Below the pieces are notes generated by a model. The model saw nothing but the letters and a program-made list of their open reading frames with translations, was not told the DNA's origin and ran no database searches. 64,000 nucleotides of DNA from contig JAUCBJ010001864.1 in assembly GCA_032718475.1 (NCBI GenBank), positions 62,001-126,000 on the forward strand, given 5' to 3'. The translations under genes and the position numbers were made by a program. Position 1 is the stretch's first letter; each line of letters starts with the position of its first letter. This DNA is from Nemertoderma westbladi (taxonomy: Eukaryota > Xenacoelomorpha > Nemertodermatida > Nemertodermatidae). This document shows, piece after piece, positions 55,038 to 64,000 of the stretch.

Positions 55038-55125
55038 ATTTGGATATTATATTTGGATATTATATTTGGATGTTATATTTGGATATTATATTTGGATATT
55101 TTATTTGGATATTTATATTGGACAT
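55038..55125. repeat. 14-bp tandem repeat TTTGGATATTATAT
   Basis: About six copies with small changes (GTTATAT, TTTTAT, TATATTGG), lying between the two last hairpin units in the 3' non-coding part of the element. Confidence 0.85.
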
Positions 55126-55186
55126 TATGTTTGAACGTTGGGTTTGGAAGAACGAGATATGGAAAGGAAGGCTTGCGAGCCTACCG

Positions 55187-55627
55187 TTAGCAATTAGTGC
55201 TCAGGAGAAGATATCCAGACCAGCAGGACGAACTTTTAAGATCGTCAGGAGGACTCTTTAAGACTTATTTGAAGGATTTTAGCGCATTATGTTTATTTTA
55301 TATTTAGACTGATTTAATTTGGTGAATTTATTATGTATATTTACAATATATAAAGATTTATCGAAAGAGTTTGATTTATTTGTTTGATTTGTTTGATTTA
55401 TTTGTTCTGATTTGTTTAATTTGCTTACCTTGATAACCGAAAGCCTTTTTTTTGTATTTTAGGCACTAAAGTTAATTAGTAAATTTGTATTTGTATGTAC
55501 GATCGATTGTATTTACGCCGTATCTGCAATATTAAATATGCAATAATTAGATAGTGATTATATTTTATATTTTAGGCCCTACCAGTAAATTTAGAAATAG
55601 TTTGTAAATATTTTATATTTCGATTGG
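55187..55627 (+). other. 3' non-coding region of the BEL/Pao element
   Basis: AT-rich, with a TTTGATTTATTTGTT-type repeat (55369-55425). No coding sequence. Confidence 0.6.
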
Positions 55628-55662
55628 TGAAAACAGTCTTACTTACTGTTTTCATGGAGCGG
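55628..55662 (+). promoter_or_regulatory. Hairpin and short purine tract before the 3' LTR
   Basis: TGAAAACAGT (55628-55637) pairs perfectly with ACTGTTTTCA (55645-55654) across a 7-base loop. It ends eight bases before the 3' LTR, followed by TGGAGCGG, the best candidate for the polypurine primer of plus-strand synthesis, although it is short and interrupted. Confidence 0.55.
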
Positions 55663-57936
55663 TGATGAATTATTTCACTATAAGATAGCATTTGTAGTTT
55701 AACTTTAACGTAAAAACTTTCGAAAATCCGACGTATTTTGATTGAGTTACAGTAATGTAATATGCCTATTCATATTTGTACACATAAAACCCCTAGGTAC
55801 TCTCGTGGCGTAGTGGTCAGATGGTTAAGGCGTTGGTTACATTACATAGGTTACGAGTTCGAATCCCAGTCGGGAAATTTGTATTTTGGGGCCATTTATT
55901 TTCGTTTGGTGCTAATTGGTAGGCCAATGAGAAGCGTACAGCGTAGCGAATGATGAGCCAGGCCAATCATAGGGCATAAATTATCTTATTGCTCAAATGT
56001 GAGGTAGTGGAAAATTCTGTTAGGATTCCATGTCCCAGATTGTAAGGGCCGGACTGCGTTGAACGATGAGCTGGGCCAATCATAGGGCACGAAGCACTTC
56101 ATTGCTCAATTGTGAAGCTGTGGAAAATTCTGTTTAGTTTCCATGTGCAATTTCTAGTATAAAAAGGCCGGTTTGCCTTCGGTTATCACCTTATATTATG
56201 TCACTTCTTACCACTTTGTAAAACTCTTATTTTGTAAAATTAGTTTATTCGGTTTCTTGTTGAAACTTTATTTGATAAATCCTTTTGTAAAACTGTAAAT
56301 ATACTGCAATTTCCTGACATGTTTTCTTTTGGTCCGACTTCGGGACAGCCGAACACCAGGGAGATGGCAGCCTAGATCGTTAGGCCGTAAGCAACGCAGG
56401 GAAGGGATGTCCACAACACGCTAGCGCCCACATTGGATCGACCGCGCACCCCCTTTGCCCCTTCGAAATACTCCACTTGCTATGCAGCGCCCGCTTTGTG
56501 AGAAGGTAAGACTTTGTTCGACGCCCTTGCCCGCCGTAAGACCTATAGATCAGGGTAAGCGTGACATCGTACTGGACGCCGCAAATTTAGGATCAAATAA
56601 TTATATCCAGACACCCCCCCTTTGTCAAGTCCTACGAATCCCTGGGTTAACCTGTACTTCCTACAGGTGCGAACTATTGCCATTCGTCAGTACGCGAGTA
56701 CATATTAGGTACGGACAGCACATGTTCCATAATTTAGTGATTCATAGCACTGACTGTTTGGTACCGGTTCGCTTTGTAGAACGTACATTAGTACCCCCCC
56801 CCCCCCCCCCCCCCTCTGTCTGGAGTTAGCTATTTGATCAGGCAAGGAGCATTTCTGCTACCGGCACACTGCTTGGCCTAGGGAGGTTTATTAATATCCT
56901 ACCGCGCCTTGCCACGTACTGATAGGTATTGCTGCTAACTACCGCAGCAACAAAGTTCTAGAATTAAATTAGTATACCAGATCAGCTAACGTACGGTAGC
57001 GATTAAACCCTATTCTTATCTTACAACCAGAATCTGGTATTAGTGCCGATCACGGGTGTAGTTACTAACACTGTGGTTGCCCATTGGGTTGTGGATAGGA
57101 AGGAGAGAGCTTTGACGTCATTTGTGAGTATAAAGTTCTACAAACGCGACTAGTTTATTTTAGTAGCTAGCGCACGGTATCATTTAGTCAGAAAATCACT
57201 AAAACCTAGTAAAAGGAATTACACGAAATTGTTTTATTTGTAACACACCCACACACACACGCCCTAAAACATATTGCCCTTAAAGTTCTACTAGCTATAG
57301 CGTACTATACATTACGTTAGGTGGAAATTATCTGTATTTGTAAAATTAGGATCTGATTTAGTTGCGGCAAGATAAGGAGTATTTCACTTTCGTTATTAAA
57401 CTGTTGTTTGTCTGGACAACGGTATTGTTACATTTAGGCCTGACCTTTTAGACTGATTTCGTACAGGGGGATCAGTTATTGTTACATTTAGGCACGACCT
57501 TTAGGCTGATTTCGACAGGGATGATCAGCATTGTTACACTAGGTCTGTTAACCACCTAGTTCGTATATAACCCATATAAATCACACCGCGGCAAGTTACT
57601 GTATTTAGGACTGTCAGTGATAGTTAGGATTCGCTGCGCGGGGATTGTTTTCCCGTGAGTTTGGTCTGTTACTGTAACTGTACATCTGCCTCACCGGTTA
57701 GAGGACAGGTATCCTTCTGTCTAGTACGTAGGCATTAGACCCGCTCACGTACATAGAATAGATACAAGGCTCTGTTCCTCGCCAGTAGTCGTTTGTGTAC
57801 TATATCTGTTTGTTTAGATATCCTGGACTGGGATTTGTTGTCAGATACTGTACAAGCCCGTATACATTACTAGAGTCTCATAGTAAGATACATCGTTAGT
57901 AGGATCTGGTAAGCGGTATACTACTGGACCCTTACA
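55663..57936 (+). repeat. 3' LTR
   Basis: 2274 bp, nearly identical to the 5' LTR. Differences include about four substitutions, a 22-bp insertion after TATCACCTT (near 56190), loss of three bases in AGATTAGTGTAAGG, and a longer poly-C run (21 against 17). Confidence 0.95.
55802..55875 (+). other. tRNA-like sequence in the LTR U3 (3' copy)
   Basis: Identical to the 5' LTR copy at 42011-42084, with the same A box TGGCGTAGTGGTCAGA and B box GAGTTCGAATCCC. Confidence 0.6.
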
Positions 57937-57941
57937 ATTAT

Positions 57942-58512
57942 TTCCATTTATGTTAATGAGTGCTGCTTTATTATCAAGTTTACAGTGACGGGACTAGCTA
58001 CAACTGAATGTAAATAATTGTTTAACGTGTACTGTAAAATCCATTATGGCGAAACGTCCACTAGAAGACACTAAAATGACCAAAGAAAATGGCTACAGTG
58101 TTCAGTAAAATTGAACGGACACAGACGGTGACTAAGTTTGCTTCAGTCGACTATATACGTAGTCCAGATGGATTAATGATTATCACATCCATATAGGAGA
58201 TAACTTCCAATAAACCATAATTAGATTTAAATGTATAATTAATAATGTGTACCTGTTAATCAATTTCACTTATATTTGATATAGTACATGATTAAAATGT
58301 ATAAAGGAGTATCCATAAAATGCTTTCATCACATACCGAACGCTGATAAGTTTAGATAATGTAACAAAATTACATACATCATTGCTTGCGAAGGTCACTT
58401 TTCAGCGTTAAAGACCCTTGTTTATTGATGTAAACCTCCCTCGCTGCGCTCGCTCGGTACATAAATAAACTCGGGTCATAATGCTGCAAAGTGCTACTTT
58501 GCACACAATGAT
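57942..58512. repeat. Right part of the 650-bp repeat split by the BEL/Pao element (copy 1)
   Basis: Continues the repeat whose first part is 41700-41871. TTCCATTTATGTTAATG, GACGGGACTAGCTAC, GAACGGACACAGACGGTGAC, CGAACGCTGATAAGTT and CGCTGCGCTCGCTCGGTACA all recur in copy 2. No intact ORF. Confidence 0.8.
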
Positions 58513-59167
58513 GGACTGTAAATAGTTATTGTTACATTATGTCCACTTAACAGAGTTCTGCTGAATTACTCGTAACGCTGCAAAGTAATCAATAACCTGG
58601 AAAAACAACTTAAATTACCGTATTCCAGAATGTATTATTTCCATTTATATTAATGTGTGCTTCTTTATTCAATAAAGCAGCACGTTTTTGCATAATGCGT
58701 GCGTCCAGTTTGAAGTAACGGGACTAGCTACTGTATGTAAATAATTGTTTAATGTGTAAGACTTTTCATACGTCCTATAGAGAAGACATTTTAGAGAAAA
58801 TGAGCAAATAATGGCGACTGTGTTCAGAAAAACTGAACGGACACAGACGGTGACTCAGTGGACGACGGATCAAAGATTTAACACATCCATGCATGACATA
58901 ACAACAATAAACTTTAATTCGATATAAATGTTTAATTAATACTTTGTACCTGTTAATAAATTTCACTTATATTCGAAATAGTACATGATTAAAATGTTTA
59001 AATGAGCATCAATAAAATCCTTTCTTCACATACCGAACGCTGATAAGTTGACATAATGTAACAAAATTACATGTATGTAATTTATGTAAACCTCTCTCGC
59101 TGCGCTCGCTCGGTACATAAATAAACTCGGGTCATGACGCTGCAAAGTGCTACTTTACACACAATGA
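58513..59167. repeat. Intact 650-bp repeat (copy 2), the empty-site paralogue
   Basis: A tandem second copy of the interrupted repeat. Around 58619-58646 it reads CGTATTCCAGAATGTATTAT then TTCCATTTAT with no insertion, which is what copy 1 looked like before the BEL/Pao element arrived. No coding sequence was recognised; it may be a non-autonomous transposon. Confidence 0.8.
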
Positions 59168-60370
59168 TGTTAATACAGTAGTTATTCTGTCCATTACTCA
59201 AAACGGAAACTTTAGCCAAACTTTGACACTGATGATAAAGGCATTCTGTAACGTAGGCTATATAAGCATACTTTAAATGTTTTTCAAATAAAATAATATA
59301 TTCGATATAAAAACGTAACACTCTTTCAATCACTTTTTAGCAAAATTAAGATATTCTCTTCTCGTGTGTTGAGTTTTACGCTTTTTGGCATAGGCATATG
59401 GGCACTCGTTTCGCTCGTATGTATTAGAAAGTTATCAACTCGAGAAAACTCGACCACTGTTATTATAATAATAGTCGAATATTCCTAAACAAAAAATAAC
59501 ATTGAAAAAAGCGCTGCTTTTCGAATAGTTATTGTTATCGAATAATATTAATATATACCCGATCCTGTTCGGTAAAACGTATGTAACGTGGCAGCAGGCA
59601 CAGAAAGATGAAATGGGATGTAGAATTGATGGAACATCGGTAAAATTAAAGAAAAATAATTAATAATTAATTAAATTAATAACATTAAAGAGCATCCTAC
59701 CTAATATTACAATATTACAAAAAATGATTTACTATTACTTTACCATTTATTGGATAATACTGTACACGAATCTGGACCGAAATGGACCGAACTGAACGGA
59801 ACTGGATCGAAAGAGTGGCGAACTGGACCGAACTGGACCGCCAAATGAAAGATAATCTAAAAACAACCATCCATGCAAACAGGTGAAAATTTATATTGAA
59901 TTTCAATTGGACTTTTCATACATTATAAATTTAGTTGCATATAAGATGTCGCTAAATTAAGATTACTTGCTTCACATAAAACACTGCTGTACTCATTTTA
60001 CCAGTAGGCCTACCAGTAGCAGGTATCTGGGTTTATAGTGTTTATAGATTGCAGTATTTTGCGTACCGGTCAGCCGGTAGTTGTATTCAATGCAGCAATG
60101 AATGACAGTACCGGAAGCCAGAGTACACATGGTAAATTCGTTAAATATGTATATGTAATGTAATTCATTAAATTGAAATGTAGGCTACCGGTAAATAAAT
60201 AAATATTGCATATAATAAATTTAAATAAATAAATACAGAAATAGTAGTGCCAGATTTCTGGTGTTTGTTAAAAACACTGAACAGCAACAGCGGAACGATG
60301 CCGATCAGCCGATCCGGACTGCCGGATCAGAAAGAGGGAGACGGAGTATATTAAATGGAAACCCTGTATC
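59168..60370. other. AT-rich non-coding sequence
   Basis: Contains a short degenerate decamer repeat TGGACCGAAC (59770-59840) and TACCGGT words (60010-60190). No gene recognised. Confidence 0.5.
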
Positions 60371-60570
60371 GATCGCAACCTGGGACGATGGTGGCGGAGT
60401 CTATTAAACCCGGGACGGTGACGGCGGGCTGGCGGAGCCTATTAAACCCGGAATGATGGCGACAGAGTTTATTAAACCCGGGAAGATGACAGTGGAGTTT
60501 ATTAAACCCAGGACGATGACGGCGGAATCTATTAAACCTAAAACGATGGCTTCGATTCTGAGTCTATTAA
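60371..60570. repeat. Short tandem repeat, about 32 bp, five to six copies
   Basis: Repeats GACGATGACGGCGGAGTCTA and TTAAACCCGGGA with variation. The open frame across it (from 60453) repeats IKP-TM and looks like translated repeat, not a gene. Confidence 0.75.
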
Positions 60571-60697
60571 ACATTTTACTGGTTTGTGAGATCGACCTGC
60601 CAATACTAACTACTGCTTTCTCCGAATTCCTAGTAATATATTTTGATCTTAATAATCTTAATGATCTACTATCGGGTGTGCGGTGGAGTTCTTTTCT

Positions 60698-60836
60698 TGA
60701 AGTCGGCTTTCCAGGCCGACTTCAGATAACCCTTTGGGTTATGATATTGCTACCCCTTCTTGGTGCAACCGCAACCTATCCTGCACCAAACATCTGACGT
60801 CTCTGTTTGAGACAATTGTGGACTCTTCACACAATT
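60698..60836. ncRNA. Five consecutive perfect hairpins
   Basis: Perfect stems in order: TGAAGTCGGC/GCCGACTTCA (60698-60724, 10 bp), ATAACCC/GGGTTAT (60726-60742, 7 bp, loop TTT), TGGTGCA/TGCACCA (60761-60788, 7 bp), GTCTC/GAGAC (60799-60813, 5 bp) and AATTGTG/CACAATT (60814-60836, 7 bp). Such a run suggests a structured RNA, probably belonging to the LTR or 3' region of the adjacent - strand BEL/Pao element. The strand and function are not known. Confidence 0.55.
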
Positions 60837-60839
60837 TTA

Positions 60840-61905
60840 AAAACTTCCTCACTCTGAACTCACTCTAACTTCACTCTGAACTCACTCTAACTCCACTCTG
60901 AACTCACTCTAACTCCACTCTGCTCGCTCCCCACATTTGAATTGCACCCGTCTACATTCTCACGCGCCAACACCTCCTCTCCATAATTCCCTCGTACTGC
61001 TCTCATACTCCTCTCGGGACTTACCCCAGTCCATCGGCTTGTGGAAGACAAGCCTCATGAGCTGGCCCATCCCCACTGCTCCACAATGTCCTGTGTTCTC
61101 TACCACTCCCAAAGTGCCAGTTTTCCTTAGTCTTACCCCTGTCTGTGCTATTATCCTATCTACCTCGCTACTTACTTCTTACCCTTCTACTTACTATGTA
61201 ACTCTCTTACTACTAACTCTATTAACTCTACTAACTCCACTAACTCTACTAACTCTAACGGTACTATGAACCCTAATACTGCTACTACCTACATAATGCT
61301 ACTACCTAATACCTACATACCACACCCTTCACTCTCTCACTACGTGGCGCTTTCGGTGCCCACAACCCCTCTGCTACTACCTCTATGGTATACTTACATA
61401 CCATACCCTCTACTCTCTTTCTACATGGCGCTTTCGGTGCCCACAACCCCTCCGCTACTACTTCTATGGTATACTTACATACCCATACCTTCTACTCTCT
61501 TTCTACATGGCGCTTTCGGTGCCCACAACCTCTAACTCTCTCGGTACTATGTACCCCGCTCCTCTCGTGGTATGTACCCTGCTACTACTCGTGGTATGTC
61601 AATATACCACACTCCCTAACTTCTGCCTAGTTCTAACTCTAATGGTACTATGTACCCTCCTACTCCCGTGGTATGTTTATATACCACACTCCCTAATTTC
61701 AGCCTACTTCTAACTCTCCTCTTACTCTTACTAACTTCTACTAACTTTCTAACTAGTACTTCTTACTAACTTCTACTAACCTTCTAACTACTACTTCTTA
61801 CTAACTTCTACTAACTTTCTAACTACTACTTACTATCTAACTATCTACTACTATTACTTTCTAACTTTCTACTATCTCACTTCTTATTTTATTATTTTTA
61901 TTATT
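60840..61905. repeat. Nested pyrimidine-rich tandem repeats next to the second BEL/Pao element
   Basis: Several families in a row: CACTCTGAACTCACTCTAAC (24-bp steps, 60847-60925); an 84-bp unit with GGCGCTTTCGGTGCCCACAA (near 61345, 61430 and 61512); a block with GGTACTATGTACCC and TATACCACACTCCCTAA twice (61540-61710); and ACTTCTACTAACTTTCTAAC steps (61720-61870). Short frames here are translated repeat. Confidence 0.75.
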
Positions 61906-62919
61906 TATTTTATTATTTGTGTGGGAAGGGCGTCTCACCCTCATTCCCACCCCCTCAGTCCAACACACTGGATGACTTAAACTTCAAGGGCAATTCTTCC
62001 AGCAGGCACTCTCCCATTGCTCCCCTTGTAGGTCCTGTAGGATTTGCCACACTCTCATTGCCAATTCCAACTCTCTAGGAATTGATTCTCCCTCCTCCAC
62101 CACCCTAAAATCGGGTCTTCCAGCCGCCTTCTTGATTTCCTCATGGTCCCCTGGCAGCAAAATGCCACCCTTCATCTTGTCGTCACCTGGCGGTAGAATG
62201 TAAAGAAATCGGAAGAATAGATAGAACAGAATGGATAATACTAATCCTATCCCTTTCCACCCTGTCTTCTTATTTGACCTCCCCCTTTTCGCTATGTCTC
62301 TCAAACGGACCGGCGTCTCCTCCGGACACTTCTCCGGACATCTCGCCGTCCACTCTTCTCCATCCTCATACCCTACCGGTGTCGTCATACCGGTAGGATT
62401 CACATCCTTGTTCCATCCCATCGTCTCTAAGTCTTCCGCGTCAAATCCATTCTCCTCCGTACACTCTCTTGCTGTTACTTCCCCTCCTAACTGATCTACC
62501 GACGGTATTTCTCTGGAACTATCCTCTATCATTTCAACACACTCCACTATGCGTGGTTCCAGATCCATACCCAACTCTTGGTATCCTTCCCCGGGTCGCT
62601 TCTCACATGGGACCTCCCCATTGCCCGTCCCTGGTTTCTCCTTTACGTCCTCGACGGTGCCTGATAGCATGCACCCTGATGTCTCCGACACCCTGGATGG
62701 AATCTTGGTTTTAATTGGGCCGCTAAGCATCCATCCGAACGGCGTGAGAATCGCCGTCGGATCCCGCTGCTTATTCTCTCTGAATTTGGTCCTTACTCCC
62801 TCGTGGGCCGTCGGACAATCCATTCCGACTATGATGGATACCTTCGAGACGTCCACTTTTGGTATTGAGAAATCAATATCGTCCAGGAACCGGTATTGCT
62901 CGACCTCGATCTTAGTTGG

Positions 62920-63336
62920 TCACCTGGCGTTTATGTTAATCGATTCTATAATCTTAATGGGGTCGATGGTCGCCCCATAGTCACATCCCGGTGCTATTGC
63001 TGATATCTCGCACTGTCCCGTTCTCATCTCCAGGACCTCATCCTTACTCGAGATAGTAGTTACCGCCATCCTACTCGGCCTCGTCTGTAACCCTATCTCC
63101 TCGGCCACCCAATTCTCCACCAGTGTGAAGGCTGCTCCGCTGTCGACTAGCATCAGTGTTGTGACTGATCGGCCGCCCCTTCCTGTTATCCTCACTGGTA
63201 TTACCCCGAGTAGTACTTTCCTCTTTCTCCTTGCTCCCGTCGTGCTCGTAACCATGGTTTGGCCTCCAGTCTCATCGTCTCCTATTGGTGATTCCACTCT
63301 CCGGATCTGTGTCCTTCTACCACGCATCGATGACAT
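62920..63336 (-). CDS. BEL/Pao aspartic protease segment
   Basis: 138-aa frame containing VLLGVIPVRITGRGGRSV, then LMLVDSGAAFTLVENWVAEE (active Asp in VDSGAA) and IGLQTRPSRMAV. It follows the gag frame by a shift of frame in the overlap 63282-63336, which could be a programmed site or damage. It ends at a TGA that in related elements would be sense. Confidence 0.75.
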   Translation of the reverse strand: MSSMRGRRTQIRRVESPIGDDETGGQTMVTSTTGARRKRKVLLGVIPVRITGRGGRSVTTLMLVDSGAAFTLVENWVAEEIGLQTRPSRMAVTTISSKDEVLEMRTGQCEISAIAPGCDYGATIDPIKIIESININAR

Positions 63337-64000
63337 AGTCCGTTTGCGTCCGCGTAGGCTACACGATCTTGTTTAGGCAACGCTTGCCAATGCTTACAAC
63401 TCATGGTCTTATGGGTCCCATCCCTATGCAATTGACATTCGTATCCTGGATTGTAGCGCTCCCTGTATAGCCCTTCACGTATTGCCCATAGATTCATGTC
63501 TACTGGTTTAGTGTTTTGGTTATTTGGACTCAGCCTACTGGGTGTGTTGGGGTTATATTTATTTGTGTTGTTATTTTGTTTCTGTCCCTGCCACGGTGTG
63601 GCCCTACTATCAACTAACTGTGGACTGTGCGACTGTCTCACTCTCGGGAATGGATCTGCCGGATTATGTTCCGGTTTAGGCCTGTTGTATTCGGTCTTCG
63701 GCACCTTCCCCAAACTATCCTCACTGTAGACTGGGTCTGTAATCAACTCTGCTTCGTAATTGAGGAAGTTCGACATTTCCTCTAGGCCCGGTTCCGCACC
63801 TTTCTTCTCCCGGGTGGAGAAGGCGATCTTCATCCATTTGTTGCGTAGCCAGATTGGCAGTGCCTGCGCTATCATGGTGATGTTATTAGATGCGTTGAGT
63901 TCGTATGGCGCATCTAGCATCTTCAGCACAATTGACGCCTTCTCAACCTTATTCGCAAAGGTCTTTATACTAACAGGGTTATCCTGTAGGCCACCCGATG
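63282..64000 (-). CDS. BEL/Pao gag C-terminal segment, runs off the window
   Basis: The frame has an ATG at 63929, but sequence upstream to 64000 is open in the same frame (NPVSIKTFANKVEKASIVLK), so the true start is outside. It shows a DUF1759-like helical part, a Pro/Asn/Gln-rich linker and an incomplete zinc knuckle at the end. Confidence 0.75.
   Translation of the reverse strand, partial: SGGLQDNPVSIKTFANKVEKASIVLKMLDAPYELNASNNITMIAQALPIWLRNKWMKIAFSTREKKGAEPGLEEMSNFLNYEAELITDPVYSEDSLGKVPKTEYNRPKPEHNPADPFPRVRQSHSPQLVDSRATPWQGQKQNNNTNKYNPNTPSRLSPNNQNTKPVDMNLWAIREGLYRERYNPGYECQLHRDGTHKTMSCKHWQALPKQDRVAYADANGLCHRCVVEGHRSGEWNHQ

Larger units (their letters stand above)
45843..55186 (+). repeat. 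Ten dispersed copies of a 20-bp hairpin unit (GGAAGGCTTGCGAGCCTACC)
   Basis: Copies start at 45843, 46880, 46973, 49507, 49585, 49663, 52019, 53565, 55017 and 55166. The core AGGCT-TGCG-AGCCT is a 5-bp stem; three copies (45843, 52019, 53565) have TCGCGA and become a perfect 14-bp palindrome. In ORF1 and ORF2 they are read as GRLASLP, WKACEPTE or WKAREPTA, and EGSRAY, that is, in all three frames. The last two lie in non-coding DNA. Copies at 49507, 49585 and 49663 are exactly 78 bp apart. None is seen in the LTRs or elsewhere in the window. Confidence 0.9.
41872..57936 (+). mobile_element. 16-kb BEL/Pao-type LTR retroelement
   Basis: Flanked by LTRs of 2252 and 2274 bp, both starting TGATGAATT and ending CCCTTACA (TG...CA), with ATTAT target duplications at 41867-41871 and 57937-57941. 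The BEL/Pao assignment rests on ORF1: gag of the DUF1759 type, zinc knuckles, an LDSASS aspartic protease and a YVDD reverse transcriptase. The LTRs differ by about four substitutions plus a few indels, so the insertion is recent. Unusual points are the very long LTRs, a long coiled-coil N-terminal region in ORF1, absence of recognisable RNase H and integrase, and a second coding region (51249-55003) in the env position. It is probably mobilised by a relative that supplies integrase, or is a deletion derivative. Confidence 0.93.
61984..64000 (-). pseudogene. Second BEL/Pao element, gag-protease part, frame-broken
   Basis: On the - strand from the window end. Gag C-terminus (63929-63282, open beyond 64000 upstream; ALPIWLRNKWMKI, SNFLNYEAELI) ends in a knuckle CHRCVVEGHRSGEW where the last Cys is Trp. 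A frame change then leads to the protease (63336-62920; VTTLMLVDSGAAFTLVENWV, active site VDSGAA). An in-frame TGA at 62920-62922 interrupts before IIVGMD and FGWMLSGP, both typical of the BEL protease tail. After that the frame runs into acidic sequence and one membrane-like segment (GLVLSILFYLFFRFLYIL) and stops at 61984. Reverse transcriptase and integrase are absent, so most of pol was deleted. It is unlike the 41.9-kb element in sequence. Confidence 0.8.

Noticed and set aside
60937-61713. Frames of 68-110 aa rich in Thr, Leu and Tyr
   Set aside because: They are translations of pyrimidine-rich tandem repeats with recurring peptides.

Overview
This is animal nuclear DNA, most likely from a bilaterian invertebrate. 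The evidence is two conserved metazoan genes with spliceosomal introns (an ENOX-family gene and PPP6C), two LINE fragments, two BEL/Pao retroelements, tRNA-like repeats, and about 22 kb of minisatellite. The species cannot be named from the sequence alone.

Layout. 1-20588: the 3' part of an ENOX (ecto-NOX) gene on the + strand, five exons, with its introns filled by a 67-bp minisatellite (1-3258) and a 13.4-kb 46-bp minisatellite (6244-19655). 20589-26940: non-coding sequence with one isolated candidate exon (22689-22802), a truncated LINE (23170-24651, - strand) that landed in a 52-bp minisatellite, and a terminal-inverted-repeat element carrying a tRNA-like promoter. 26941-34187: a 53-bp GGATCC-containing minisatellite, interrupted by a second truncated LINE and then continuing in inverted orientation. 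34296-34450: a small element joining a tRNA-like Pol III head to a complete hammerhead ribozyme core. 37858-39186: PPP6C (PP6 catalytic subunit) in two exons. 39187-41871: non-coding repeats. 41872-57936: a young 16-kb BEL/Pao-type LTR retroelement with 2.25-kb LTRs, an ATTAT target duplication and a recognisable empty-site paralogue nearby. 57942-60840: repeat remnants. 60698-64000: the 3' part of a second, broken BEL/Pao element on the - strand, with nested tandem repeats and a cluster of hairpins beside it.

The most interesting part is the 16-kb element. Its first ORF (1998 aa) carries gag, protease and reverse transcriptase but stops before RNase H and integrase. The env position instead holds a second reading system (51249-55003) with three zinc knuckles and a region that reads like a divergent DEDD-type 3'-5' exonuclease. 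A roughly 20-bp hairpin-forming sequence (core AGGCTTGCGAGCCT) occurs ten times in the internal region, in all three reading frames and in non-coding sequence, so it behaves as a nucleotide-level unit rather than a protein motif. The hammerhead/tRNA-like element at 34.3 kb is the other standout.

All assignments were made by reading the sequence. No database search or folding program was run.
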